NCBI GenBank assembly: GCA_018292915.2
Contig: JACVVK020000208.1
Location: forward strand, 23,501-87,500
Source: Batillaria attramentaria
Lineage: Eukaryota; Mollusca; Gastropoda; Batillariidae
Length of the DNA stretch: 64,000 nt
Direction: 5' to 3'
Positions 50,880 through 63,007 of the stretch are shown piece by piece; the first letter of the stretch is position 1; each line of letters begins with the position of its first letter. A model generated the notes under the pieces. The model was not told the origin of the DNA. It made no database searches and saw nothing but the letters and a program-made list of their open reading frames with translations. Position numbers and translations under genes: made by a program.

Positions 50880-51260
50880 AGTTGCCGTGGAAAATCAGAG
50901 GGCGTGGCTACGGGCCAGTGGGCTACATGTTAATTCTGTACATTAGACTTGGTTGTTGTGGATTTTTTTCTTAAAGTCATATACAGTACGTGAAAAATCC
51001 AGGATTTCGAAGTTACTATTCAGAAATGTCTTGCACAGACTTTGCCATTACGCACATTACGCTTGGTGGAAGGCAGAGGCTTCCTTTTCATAAATTGGCT
51101 TTCTCACAAAATAAAAATATTAATACAACATGGTTCTTGCTGCTTCTTTTTATCCTGAGTTGTTTCTCGAAAGAGAAACAATTTTATGGGATGGGGAAAA
51201 TTTCGCTGCATGCAAAAGAAAGTTTCAGTGGTAAAAAGCAAGACAACATTTTCTGAAAGA
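50880..51260. repeat. Dispersed repeat with perfect hairpin, second copy
   Basis: TTGTTTCTC and GAGAAACAA form 9-nt arms around GAAA at about 51160-51182. Sequence to the right (TTTTATGGGATGGGG, GTTTCAGTGG) matches, in opposite orientation, the sequence next to the 28-nt hairpin at 19028-19055. The family name is unknown to me. Confidence 0.55.
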
Positions 51261-51414
51261 GATGGCAGGCTATATGTAGTATGTGTGTGACGGAAAGTAC
51301 AGTTTTACTTTAAAAGGTGTGATATTTGCTTTTCTCTCTCTCTCTCTCTGAAAAATTGTCTCCAAAAATCTCTACTTACTGTCCCGGTTGAAGTCCATCA
51401 CTACCATTGAAAAC

Positions 51415-52125
51415 TCGTAAATGTTCTACAACGCCCACATTAGTCTCATATCGATTATTCCTCGACAGTATGGGATGGTTCCAGGTGACGTTCATTTGAA
51501 GAGGCTGAACTCTTTGGCACAGAAGAGCTGCAAGCTGATCTTACCAAAACCCAGCACTGTCAACAGATCAAAAACTCAATGCACTAGAAATACTCCCCTT
51601 AAAACATTTTCAGTTTAATAAGGGTGTCCTTGTATACAAAATGTGCAAGGAATTAAGTCCACCATACCTTAGATGTCTAACTTCAGAACTAATGTCCCAT
51701 CATTCCAGACTAGGGCTATACCTCAGGGTTCCTCGCCCTAGAATAGATCTCTATAAAACCAGTTTAACCTTTTCTGGAAGTGCACTTTGGAATGCACTTC
51801 CCATCCATATTAGAAATGCCAAAAACACTCTCTTCATTTAAGAGCAGCCTCTTCAAACATCTAATGTATGCGGTGTTCGCAGCCACTTCCGTAAACAACA
51901 CCATGCATCCGACCACTTATGTTGGTACATGAATAGTGTGTGTGTGTGTGTATTGATACCTATATATACTGTTTCCTATATGTGTTGCTATATATACTGT
52001 GCCTTTACCTCTCATGTGTTTTACATTTGATACCTAAAACCTTTTGTATGTCGTGTCTGCAGTGTGAGCGGACGTCAGTAGTAGTAGTAGTAGTAGTAGA
52101 GAGAGGGGGAGAGAGAGAGAGAGAG

Positions 52126-52170
<45 letters not shown>

Positions 52171-52262
52171 GTGTGTGTGTGTGGCAATAGCAACGGCAAG
52201 AATGAAAACTGGACCACTGGACCAATGTCTTTTACCGTTGGCAAATAAAGTTTCATTTCATT
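51415..52262 (+). mobile_element. Jockey-superfamily LINE, 3' fragment, frameshifted
   Basis: Plus-strand pieces correspond to the region after the RT in the LINE at 15.2-17.8 kb: FYNAHISLISI, then VHLKRLNSL, a shift near 51570-51620, then MCKELSPPYL, LRVPRPRIDLYKTS and FSGSALWNALP. The UTR contains (TAG)n and (GA/TG)n at 52079-52182 and ends AATAAAGTTTCATTTCATTT at 52244-52262. It lacks the endonuclease and RT, a normal 5' truncation. Confidence 0.8.
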
Positions 52263-52267
52263 TCATT

Positions 52268-52273
<6 letters not shown>

Positions 52274-52345
<72 letters not shown>
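52274..52345. repeat. (CA)n microsatellite next to the LINE tail
   Basis: About 33 CA units after CTCTCTCT, directly 3' of the LINE (TTTCA)n end. Confidence 0.95.
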
Positions 52346-52346
<1 letters not shown>

Positions 52347-52899
52347 TGAGAGAGAAACCCAGATACCAGGTAATAAGCAAATCATGTGCCACATTTTATA
52401 CAATTTCTTTTCCTATCTGTAAATTGTACTCTATAAAAATCTACAGACAACAACAAATTGTATCACTGACCAACTCAATTCCAAGCAATTTTCAATGAAA
52501 ATAAATTAAATGTGAGACATTAAAAAATGTGAATACGCCAAAACAAAATACCAAGTACAAAATAGTTCTCTCTCTCTCTCACACACACACACACAACCAG
52601 TTCTGCTAGCACACCCATCCAAGGCGTCAAGATATATTTGGCCTTTGATGAGCTATGCAGGACCCATTAACATTCTACACATGCATACCGTAGGCGTGAC
52701 TGCATTTTACCTTAACCTTTACCTCTGATTTTATCATAAGGAACACTGGTACCACAACCTTGCCTTCGATCTGTATACATGTATGATTTTCCAAAGCACT
52801 GTGGATCCCTTCCACCCCCCCACCCCCCAATGTTCCTTTGACACATAAGAATATTTCAGTGGATAAATCAGCCAAGGTGTGTGATCACGTCATCATCTG

Positions 52900-53445
52900 C
52901 TGCTTTTGACCAACGACTGTGATGAGGACGAGGTAGATAAAGATTTCGTGCCCGAGGAGCTGGCAGATCTGGGAATGAGACAAAAGAAATACCATCCTGA
53001 CAGGCTGCTAAAGTCTTCAGCACATCAACCTGGATCACTGCTAACAATCTGTTCCCTTGTACATGTCCAGAATGCACATCAGAATCGGATACCAACAAAC
53101 GTAAATCCACCAGCAGTGTGACGTTTCTAGAACAGAATCTGTGCGCTAGATCCTCTTATATTAAATGAGACACAATGTAATCAGAAAGAGGGAGAGAGAG
53201 GATAGTTTACATATACATGGAATGCCGCCATGATTCGTAATGTTGTAATATATTTGGACTGTGATTGTGTGAGATGGATTTGTTGTGATTTTGTTAAGTT
53301 ACTGCACATGCATAACCAATTTAATGTTGTTTTTATTGACATAGAATCTTAATTTTTCCTTCTTGTTTTGTTTCGAGCTGTGAATCCAAAGACGATTTTC
53401 CATTTTATACCCGTTTTTTACTGGACAATAAAGTATTTTTTAATT
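52900..53445 (+). other. Unidentified plus-strand fragment with an AATAAA signal
   Basis: A frame reading CDEDEVDKDFVPEELADLG (from about 52915) and, after a possible shift, LFPCTCPECTSESD with closely spaced Cys near 53050-53085, looks like degraded coding sequence. About 300 bp of non-coding sequence follows, ending ACAATAAAGTATTTTTT at about 53422-53440. No upstream splice acceptor is clear. It could be a retroposed 3' exon or a transposon remnant. I do not recognise the protein. Confidence 0.35.
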
Positions 53446-53521
53446 TGAATGCTGAGCAACCTTTACGCTATGACTGTGCAAGGCTGTGATCACCTTAAGA
53501 AGTTCAATTTTTCCTGGTTGG

Positions 53522-56500
53522 TCAGAAAAAGTCAACAAAGAGGTGCTGGTTTAGTCTGATTAACACAGAAATGAATACATATGTTGAAACAGAAATAAAG
53601 AGCAATGTCTGCAATGTATACCTGGCTGACGAAACAGGTGGCTTTTTGTTGCTGCGGTTGTTCTGGTTGGTGTTGGCTGTTGAAGCGGTGGTGGTGCTGG
53701 TAGTTGTTCCGGGAGTTTTTCTGCGTGCACACGCACACACACACACGCGCGCACACACACACACGCACAAACACACAAAAATCCATTGTAAAGAAAACAC
53801 CTTAAACGTCGCATATATATATATGCCACTTTTTGCATCAGTCCATTTTTCTTTAAAAGGCTATGGTGACACCTGCATATGTTAAATCTGGACTATCAAT
53901 TGATGTATATCCTGACCATATTTTGGACCCCTCAGTTCCCATCCCCACCCCCCTCCACCACCCCCAGGCTAAATACAATGTTAATCACCGCTGTCTAACC
54001 ACTTAACTGACTGTATTCAACATAAAACTAACTTTCTGTCATTCTTTCCCTTGAAGACTTTGGTGGGATCAAAGGCAATCCGAGACCCAATGCCGGAGCT
54101 ACTGATGCCTTGAGCCTCTCGGGGTGTGCTGGTGTCGATCTCCTGCCGTGTCGGAGCATACAGGTGGAACCATTGCTGAAAAAAAAAAGGAAGTGTACCT
54201 TCCACATTTACTATAGCCGTCTATACCAGTTCCCAAAGAGGATCATCACTAATAGCTTAATCTACTAAATATAGTACAGAATTTTGCCTCTTTTTAAATT
54301 TGTGTGCAGAGTAAAAAATAGCAATCTGAGGCTGTTTTTAGCTTTGTAAATAAGTTTCATACTGGATAATAGTGAAAATAGTGAAAAATGAGCCTGACAT
54401 GTGGACTATTTGTATTCATGCACGGCTGGCACAAGAGCTAGCAGATGACTGAGGAATGAGGGGGGCAGGTGGTCGCTGTTAGCATTGCAAAAATCGGAAT
54501 ATTGGAATTTGTTTAAATTTACCCTACACAGTCTTTGGCTGGTGGATTTTTGCAATTTTTAAGGTGAATTTTAAAGCATTTCTAGAGTGTCATGTGCAGT
54601 GTTGTGTTTAATACGAATATATAGCATTTTCTTTTAAATCCGTATGTATGCTGTGTAGCCATAGCCAAACCGCTGAGCACGCTTTACTCGATGTCAAGTG
54701 CACTGCCATGACAGCTATAGCTCTGTATGCTGACCAAATGTCAACAAAATGTCAAACTTCCACCAGCATGCACTAACCACCAACCTTAGCCTGGGGAGGG
54801 ATACCGATGTCTGTGAAGGCATACTGCCAGTGAGGCAGCCCCAGGTGCATGAACATCAGACGGAAATAGTCGGTGAAGGTGGCCGCCAGGTAGTGCCAAC
54901 ATAGGGCACGGTCCAGGAACCACACCTCACTCGTCATTTCACTGGAACCTGAGCAAGTGAGAAAGCTGGTGTTTTGAAAAACAAAAACGTCCCGCTGACC
55001 CATCATCCAATCATGAAGAACCTAAATTGGGAGACAAAGTCAATTCAACATAATGTATTACAGATTCAACCAAGAAACAGGCTTTTCCAAAATGGAGCAG
55101 AACTTTGGCAGCAACAGAGTACTGTAAAGCTGACTGTGTTAATCTCTACAGTCTGTACTGTCGGACCTGCTTCACATGACATTTTAGGGGATGATGTATA
55201 TTAAAAATCCAAGACAATCTAATATAAGAACGAAATTCATAGAGAACAAAACACAGAGACGTACGTTAATCAAGTTAAACAAATTGTAGAGACATGCACT
55301 ATATTATTTTGAGTGCAGAATTCCAAAAATGCACGTAAACCAGGTACAAAATGGAACACCTTGAAATGCATGTATACCAAACTTGAATGAGTCAGCTGAA
55401 CCAGAGACACAGATGTTACAAATATCTCTGGGTCAGCTATCTACTTGCTTACTTACCTGCTTGTCTAAATACACGTTTCGCTCCAGAAAAAGCAAACAAG
55501 CTAGACAAGCTAAAACACCCAGCCCACAAGGAACAAAAATATGAAGAAGGACGAGAGAGAGGCAGAGACCAAGTCTGCTACAAAAAAAAAAAGGTAAAGG
55601 TGTGTGATCACAAAAACCTTAAGTGTCAATTCCCCAAATCCACCAATCATGAAAAAGAATGGCTGAAAGCTATCATGTTAAATAGTTTTGTGAGGACAAA
55701 ATGAAAAAATTAAACTGACACCGTCAGATGTTATCTCCAAAAAAAGGAGAAAAAAATATATGAAGAAAGAAACGATACCAATTACAGTATATTACATGTA
55801 GCAACACTTTCTTTTGCTCTGTATCAGTCAATAGCAACACTTTCTTTTGCTCTGTATCAGTCAATAGCAACACTTTCTTTTGCTCTGTATCAGTCAATAG
55901 CAACACTTTCTTTGCTCTGTATCAGTCAATAGCAACACTTTCTTTTGCTCTGTATCAGTCATAGTATATTACATGTAGCAACACTTTCTTTTGGCTCTGT
56001 ATCAGTCAGTATATTACATGTAGCAACACTTTCTTTTGCTCTGTATCAGTCAGTATATTACATGTAGCAACACTTTCTTTTGCCTCTGTATCAGTCATAG
56101 TATATTACATGTTAGCAACACTTTCTTTTGCTCTGTATCAGTCATAGTATATTACATGTAGCAACACTTTCTTTTGCTCTGTATCAGTCAATAGCAACAC
56201 TTCCTTTTGCTCTGTATCAATTACAGTATATTACATGTAGCAACACTTCCTTTTGCTCTGTATCAATTACAGTATATTACATGTAGCAACACTTTCTTTT
56301 GCTCTGTATCAGTCAATAGCAACACTTCCTTTTGCTCTGTATCAATTACAGTATATTACATGTAGCAACACTTCCTTTTGCTCTGTATCAATTACAGTAT
56401 ATTACATGTAGCAACACTTTCTTTTGCTCTGTATCAGTCAATAGCAACACTTCCTTTTGCTCTGTATCAATTACAGTATATTACATGTAGCAACACTTCC

Positions 56501-59500
56501 TTTTGCTCTGTATCAATTACAGTATATTACATGTAGCAACACTTCCTTTTGCTCTGTATCAATTACAGTATATTACATGTAGCAACACTTTCTTTTGCTC
56601 TGTATCAGTCAATAGCAACACTTCCTTTTGCTCTGTATCAATTACAGTATATTACATGTAGCAACACTTTCTTTTGCTCTGTATCAGTCAATAGCAACAC
56701 TTTCTTTTGCTCTGTATCAGTCAGTATATTACATGTAGCAACACTTTCTTTTGCTCTGTATCAGTCAGTATATTACATGTAGCAACACTTTCTTTTGCTC
56801 TGTATCAGTCAGTATATTACATGTAGCAACACTTTCTTTTGCTCTGTATCAGTCAGTATATTACATGTAGCAACACTTTCTTTTGCTCTGTATCAGTCAT
56901 AGTATATTACATGTAGCAACACTTTCTTTTGCTCTGTATCAGTCATAGTATATTACATGTAGCAACACTTTCTTTTGCTCTGTATCAGTCAATAGCAACA
57001 CTTCCTTTTGCTCTGTATCAATTACAGTATATTACATGTAGCAACACTTCCTTTTGCTCTGTATCAATTACAGTATATTACATGTAGCAACACTTTCTTT
57101 TGCTCTGTATCAGTCAATAGCAACACTTCCTTTTGCTCTGTATCAATTACAGTATATTACATGTAGCAACACTTCCTTTTGCTCTGTATCAATTACAGTA
57201 TATTACATGTAGCAACACTTTCTTTTGCTCTGTATCAGTCAATAGCAACACTTCCTTTTGCTCTGTATCAATTACAGTATATTACATGTAGCAACACTTC
57301 CTTTTGCTCTGTATCAATTACAGTATATTACATGTAGCAACACTTCCTTTTGCTCTGTATCAATTACAGTATATTACATGTAGCAACACTTTCTTTTGCT
57401 CTGTATCAGTCAATAGCAACACTTCCTTTTGCTCTGTATCAATTACAGTATATTACATGTAGCAACACTTTCTTTTGCTCTGTATCAGTCAATAGCAACA
57501 CTTTCTTTTGCTCTGTATCAGTCATAGTATATTACATGTAGCAACACTTTCTTTTGCTCTGTATCAGTCAATAGCAACACTTTCTTTTGCTCTGTATCAG
57601 TCATAGTATATTACATGTAGCAACACTTTCTTTTGCTCTGTATCAGTCAAAAGAACACATCCAAGGACCATAATCAAAGTAGCTTATTAAATGTAACACT
57701 TTCTTTTGCTCTGTATCAGTCATAGTATATTACATGTAGCAACACTTTCTTTTGCTCTGTATCAGTCAAAAGAACACATCCAAGGACCATAATCAAAGTA
57801 GCTTATTAAATGTAACACTTTCTTTTGCTCTGTATCAGTCATAGTATATTACATGTAGCAACACTTTCTTTTGCTCTGTATCAGTCAAAAGAACACATCC
57901 AAGGACCATAATCAAAGTAGCTTATTAAATGTAACACTTTCTTTTGCTCTGTATCAGTCATAGTATATTACATGTAGCAACACTTTCTTTTGCTCTGTAT
58001 CAGTCAAAAGAACACATCCAAGGACCATAATCAAAGTAGCTTATTAAATGTAGCACTTTCTTTTGCTCTGTATCAGTCAAAAGAACACATCCAAGGACCA
58101 TAATCAAAGTAGCTTATTAAATGATTTCACAAGGAGACAGTCACTACTCTCTTAAAGTGTGGATTCCATTTCCAAACCTAACCTTTGTACAACAGAATTT
58201 AACAAGAGACTGAAAACAAGTAGCTGCAGATAAAGAAAAAAGAACTGGGTTGGCTCTGGGCGCATACAATGCAGGGAAGGTAAGCTGAAATCCAACAAAC
58301 ATTGCCTTTACATGCAAAGCTAAGCAGATTACTCACTTATTTATATCTGTGAAAAATATGTTATAACTGGTGCATGCATCAAAACTGACCATCAAATATA
58401 AATGAACAGGTAAGGGGGGAGGGGGGGGGGGTGAAGCTAGGTGACGTTAAAAATGGGAAATGGAGTGAACACTACAAATGGACTTATATAAACCAAAGGC
58501 TGGTTATTATACACCAGCAAAGCCTTTCTGAGCCTTTCTGAAATGTAAGCTGTAGTTTGGCTGCACCAGGGCATTGCAAAAGCAGCATCATATTCATAAT
58601 GTCAGAGCGCCTATAAATATATAAATCCCAGTGCATCAGTGTTGTGGCTGTAATTAGTGATGATGATGATGGGGAAGTGCAGATGATTACTGGGGTGATG
58701 CACTGAAGAGATGAGTCTCCAGGCGCTTCCAGAATGCAGTGATGCTGACCACCTCCTTCACTGTCTCAGTAAGAGAGTTCCACTTAGCGAAGATGCTCCA
58801 AAATTTTCGCTACAGTAGCTGCTACAGCAACAGACTACAAAATGGTATCATATGTCTCTATGTTGTGTTGACTCCATCTCCGCGCTATTAGTGTGCTTAT
58901 GAGAAACACAGGTTACATGATTGTGTAGGGAGGTGAGTATGAGTGATGTTTAAAAACTACTAAAAATGAGGCTCCAGTCTGACCCAAAAGCATACCAATA
59001 AATCTGACGGGGAAGTCAGTCTCACTGCTTTCAGAATCAGAATCTGAATCACCTATAGATACAGCACGAGCAAGATGGAGGACAAATAGATTAGAACCCT
59101 GAAATCCAGTTCATCTCTCAACGAATTACATGTAACTATTTTATTACAAGTGAACCTTTTTAACTATTAAAGAAAATTAAGCCACTATACTGTACTCACA
59201 GATTACTTTTCTCAATGCAGTACTCTACATGCAATACAAGTACATTCCGCAACAGAAATTTCTCCCTGAACATGCACGCATATGACTACTGCAAACTGAA
59301 GCACACATTACACATACCAAACTGACAGATCTGTCTAAAGCAGGACCCTCCAAAATGTCCAACATGGGCATTGCCTACAAATAACCTTACTAATGTTTAA
59401 CAACAAAATACTTTTTTTTTTTACTACTTTATTATCCCTTCCAGGAAATTTGGGCTGCTTCCCCCGGGGAAAGCATGTTGCCGCGGTTCAGCGCCACCCA

Positions 59501-60567
59501 ATACCTATCCTATATTTTTTACAATTTTGCTGGGGGAGGAAAGCCGCATAACCTGGAGAGAAACCCACGATGAGCAACCCGGTAGCCAGGAAAAACCGGT
59601 ACCACATATCACAAGCTCGACCTGGGCTCGTGCCCACGCTTCATCGCCATGACATTGGTGACGCCCATTCAGTATCGCAGCGGCTAAATTCGACGCGCTA
59701 CCTATTAAAACACCGCTCACCCCCACACTTTTTTTTTTTTTAACCAAGGCCTCTACAGTCACCGCTGTTTTACAGATTTGTCAGTTAGTGGTAACACTGC
59801 AACGACCACAGCATATTGCAAACCTGGTGCATGCACATGGTATGTCTAAATCCAGGTACACACACAACAACACCACTTTAGAATCAAACCTCTCACAGAT
59901 CAAACACTTGCTGTCTCTAGTGATGTCAACATGTCAGGATCATGCACGTGTCATTATAAACTCACGCACATCACACATATTGTATGGCAGGTTGTTTCCA
60001 TTCAGTGAGTTAGTAAGCAAGCAAGCCGTTTACCTGTGCCTTGTCTTTGCTCCCTGTAAACTAGGCAAACTTTTCCATAGCCGTCACATGGGTCAAGTTC
60101 AAACATACGGAAACCACCAGTAAACTTTGGCTTGCTTGGTCCATCTGCAATTTCAAATTTTAAAAAGAGAGATAAAACATACAAATAACAACAAAATAAT
60201 AATCACTAAACTATATATTGTACAGTGGAAATAATGGACGACCCGACTCAATCGCATCCCATAGCATAGTGAGAGAAGCACATGTAGTCTGATATAACTG
60301 AAACATGGAAAGAAAGCAAAAAAGTCCATTGATGTCGTTTGAGAAAAAAGACCATTACGCCAATCTCTTTCATCTTGAAATCACACCGTTTCCAATACAA
60401 TGACATCATGGACGTACTGTGTTTTGCCAATCCACAGCAGAGTCAAGGCGCGGGGCTCTGGATTCAGGGCTTGCCGAGTGGGGCTGTCTATTGCATCAAC
60501 TACTTACACGATCAAAACTACACCCTGAAAATAAGTGCTACAACTGCAGCCCGAAAGTGTGTGCGTG

Positions 60568-60613
<46 letters not shown>

Positions 60614-61804
60614 CCAGCTTCATTTTTTTTTTTCTTTTTCTCAGAAGCCATATATGTAAGGTTCTGTCAAAGTAAATCCCGAATATGGACTGACTCCCCA
60701 AAACATAACTATGAATAAAAGATGTCAATTCAGTTCAATTCAAAGCAAATAAAGATAAGTGCCCTTGGGAGTGCCCTTTCAAGTAAAAACATCTAGGCAG
60801 CTACGTTTGTACTCAAATAACTCTATCTAATAACCTGTTTCGTCATCAGAATCAAGATCCAAATCATTTAAGGATGGAGCTACATGTGAAACTGTCTCTG
60901 GTGGCTGATTCAGTCGTGCAAGTTGTCCAATCCCATTCACATGAAGACGTCCAAGAGGCAGGGGACCATCTGAAATATTAAAAATAAATAAATAATGATA
61001 ATACAGAATTTGAAACAAAAATTACCATGCACGTAAAACAGAGGTTTCATCAATGGGCAAAAGGTGCAACTGTCACAAAGTAGTTTGATTGCAGACATTC
61101 ATATATGCCGTACTTTCCATCTTGACGCTCCAAGACAAGTGATATCCATTGGAGGTCATGTAGAAGTTCTTCAGATCTTCAGGAAGCAGCGTGGTGTTGC
61201 GTTGTTCCCATGCAATGAGTACAGGACGCTCCACTGGCCGTTTCTCAACAGGGTCCACTTTGAAAACCCCTAACTTATTTTCTGCAAAGGCATTGAAGTG
61301 AGCGTGAACATACATCATAGTCAAGAAAGTGAAAAGAAGAGATGAAAAACATCAGCGCCACTTGTTTGTTTTAGTTGTTCTCATTACGTTATTTTTTTCC
61401 AGACAAGTTCTGATTCAGTTTCTCTGTGGCTACCATGTAGGCGAATGGCAATAGCAGATTCTAGAGTTGTTTGACATTCCTCGTCAGTGAAACGTTTTCC
61501 AAATGCACATTATTTGATTCGATTTTTTTTATCCATAACTAGCACAATCAGGTGTTATAAATAAACTTGTTCGCATCAATCAAAAGCAGAGGGCGAGAAG
61601 CTTTCAGAAATGCTGTACTATGCTACGCTATGACTTCTTTGGAGAAACCGGAAAAGACGATGTTGATCCTAAACTGGTCGAATTAATTTTGTCTGATCCA
61701 TTTCGTGCAAGTCTCCGAAAAAACACACCTAGATGACTGATGATACCCATGTTCAGATGTTCCACCATAGCCTTCGCTTTGTTGTACTCCGCTTCGTGAC
61801 TCAT
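53522..61804 (-). CDS. TPGS2: Tubulin polyglutamylase complex subunit 2 (TPGS2), eight exons
   Basis: Minus-strand exons: 61804-61729 (ATG at 61804), 61281-61114, 60969-60835, 60144-60034, 59052-58996 (possible cassette), 54948-54785, 54175-54033 and 53720-53522 (stop). The phases fit throughout and give about 350 residues (about 330 without the 57-nt exon). Recognisable stretches: IAWEQRNTTLLPEDLKNFY and YHLSWSVKM (Smi1/Knr4-like fold), RMFELDPCDGYGKVCLVY, VWFLDRALCWHYLAATF, HLGLPHWQYAFTDIGI then PPQAKQWFHLYAP, and DPTKVFKGKN. TPGS2 is a non-catalytic subunit of the TTLL1 complex that adds glutamate chains to tubulin in cilia, centrioles and neurons. The last exon, Thr/Ser/Asn-rich like the tail of known TPGS2, is the least certain: reading through the 54033 donor would instead stop at 54017 after KLVLC. 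Confidence 0.92.
54200..54780. other. TPGS2 intron, nothing else recognised
   Basis: The intron 54176-54784 is AT-rich with no repeat or coding structure I can name. Confidence 0.5.
54950..55789. other. TPGS2 intron, unique-looking part
   Basis: AT-rich sequence between the exon at 54948 and the minisatellite. The plus-strand frame open at 55387-55704 has no supporting feature. Confidence 0.45.
55790..58115. repeat. 2.3-kb minisatellite with higher-order structure in a TPGS2 intron
   Basis: The core word AGCAACACTTTCTTTTGCTC plus TGTATCAGTCA alternates with short spacers (AT, TAGTATATTACATGT or TACAGTATATTACATGT). Variant cores with CTTCC and CAATTACAG appear in ordered groups. From 57648 a 119-bp compound unit containing AAGAACACATCCAAGGACC repeats at 57651, 57770, 57889 and 58008, then 73 bp later at 58081. 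It lies in the TPGS2 intron between the exons at 58996 (or 60034) and 54948. Confidence 0.96.
58120..58990. other. TPGS2 intron, no named repeat
   Basis: Contains a G run at 58417-58431 and a direct duplication GAGCCTTTCT at 58527 and 58537. No coding or tRNA-like structure was found. Confidence 0.4.
58996..59052 (-). other. TPGS2: Possible 57-nt acidic cassette exon of TPGS2
   Basis: Between TATCTATAG (acceptor) and GTATGC (donor) on minus lies an open 57-nt segment encoding GDSDSDSESSETDF and five more residues. Both borders are phase 1, the phase at the junction of the exons ending at 60034 and starting at 54948, so it can be included or skipped without a shift. The acceptor's pyrimidine tract is moderate. 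Confidence 0.5.
59410..59745. repeat. Dispersed repeat in a TPGS2 intron
   Basis: The GC content jumps relative to its surroundings, with T-rich ends (59411-59422 and 59729-59740). Contains TTGCCGCGGTTCAGCGCC, AACCTGGAGAGAAACCCACG, GGTAGCCAGG and TGACATTGGTGACGCCC. The composition and T-rich edges suggest an inserted mobile element; no head or TIR could be fixed. Confidence 0.45.
60232..60490. repeat. Dispersed repeat R1, copy 2
   Basis: Homologous by eye to 28085-28440 (shared words listed there), same orientation. It lies in the TPGS2 intron 60145-60834. A (TG)n tract at 60568-60611 follows. Confidence 0.65.
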
Positions 61805-62455
61805 CTTGCCTAGAATAAATCATCCGAGACAAACTTTTGCAAAAAGTGACGCTCCGAACAGCGCGTTCTCAGCAACCAAAACGAAACATGACTTCTGTCG
61901 TAAGAGCTGATGTTGCAGAGTTACGTCCCTTCGGTGCGTTTGCCCTGTTAGTTTTGCATTTCACCCCCAGACACAAAGACACACTCGCTGGCAGACACCA
62001 AGACACGCACTGGCAGACACCAAGAGACGTACTCGCAGACACACAGACACACTAGCAGGCACAGAAGACACTATTTGTGTGGATTCCAAATTTTGAGTGC
62101 TGTTGGCAGCAAACCCGGCTTTGCATTTATCTCAGTTGCCAGCTCATTCCTGAGTCCAAACACATGTATTAATGTCATGAAAATAATATGCATTTTCATC
62201 CACCTGGTGTTTATTTATTCTTATATCAAAGTATGGTTTAGCAGAAGGCCAGTGTTCACTATAAGTATCCGTCTGTATACTCATCAATATAATATTGGTT
62301 CAGTCTCAATAGCACTGTGAATAGTACTGTTCATGCAGTTGATGCATCTTTCACCGGGCCTAATCACAAAGTGGAAGAAAATCGAGTTCTTGACTAACTA
62401 AAATCAGCTGAAAAAAAGAGTGTGAAATTGTCTTAAATGTATTTGAAAACGCCAG
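61805..62455. other. 5' flank of TPGS2
   Basis: Upstream of the TPGS2 start. A short degenerate tandem repeat (GGCAGACACCAAGA and variants, about 62 bp in all) lies at 61976-62060. No TATA box or other promoter element can be singled out. Confidence 0.4.
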
Positions 62456-63000
62456 TTTCACGGACACTGACAAGTGTCCATAGGATTACCCACAGACCTT
62501 TTCGTCCAAAGACTGTCATGATTGTGGGAAACAAGGTGGCAAGTGAAACTATGTGGACACAAACCTAGCGCAAGGTGTGGGCCTTCCCCTCTAGACCCAA
62601 GATCACTGCAGATTGCATAATAGTGGCTCAAAATGCCCCCTAGTGATCGAAAGATTTCAATTTTGCTTGGGCTTTTAAAAGTACCAACAAAGATGACCTC
62701 TAAAACATAGCCCTGGACCCACGTCATTTTGTGGGAACACGTGTCTATGGCCAGACGAATCTGGTTTTGGCGAAGCTGAGTAGTTGTGGATGCGAGTACA
62801 ACTCCACAACGGTTTGTAGACATTTCTTGATAAACACTCAGAATAGCGAGGAAATGATTAATTCCAACTTCCACCTACTTCCTGCCTAGCAGCCAGTGTA
62901 ATAAGAAAGTCCATTGCAATTCTGCAGTACATGTATATGATATTAAGGTGGAGTGGACAAATATGTGGCCTAAGGGCACACACACACACACACACGACAA
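62456..63000. other. Intergenic, nothing confidently recognised
   Basis: A minus-strand frame open for 138 codons (62874-62458) shows no domain, low-complexity bias or splice signal that would support it. A short (CA)n is at 62979-62996. Confidence 0.35.
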
Positions 63001-63007
63001 CCACATG

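Noticed and set aside
62458..62874. Minus-strand open frame of 138 codons
   Set aside because: No domain or homologous motif recognised, no codon or composition signal; length is compatible with chance.
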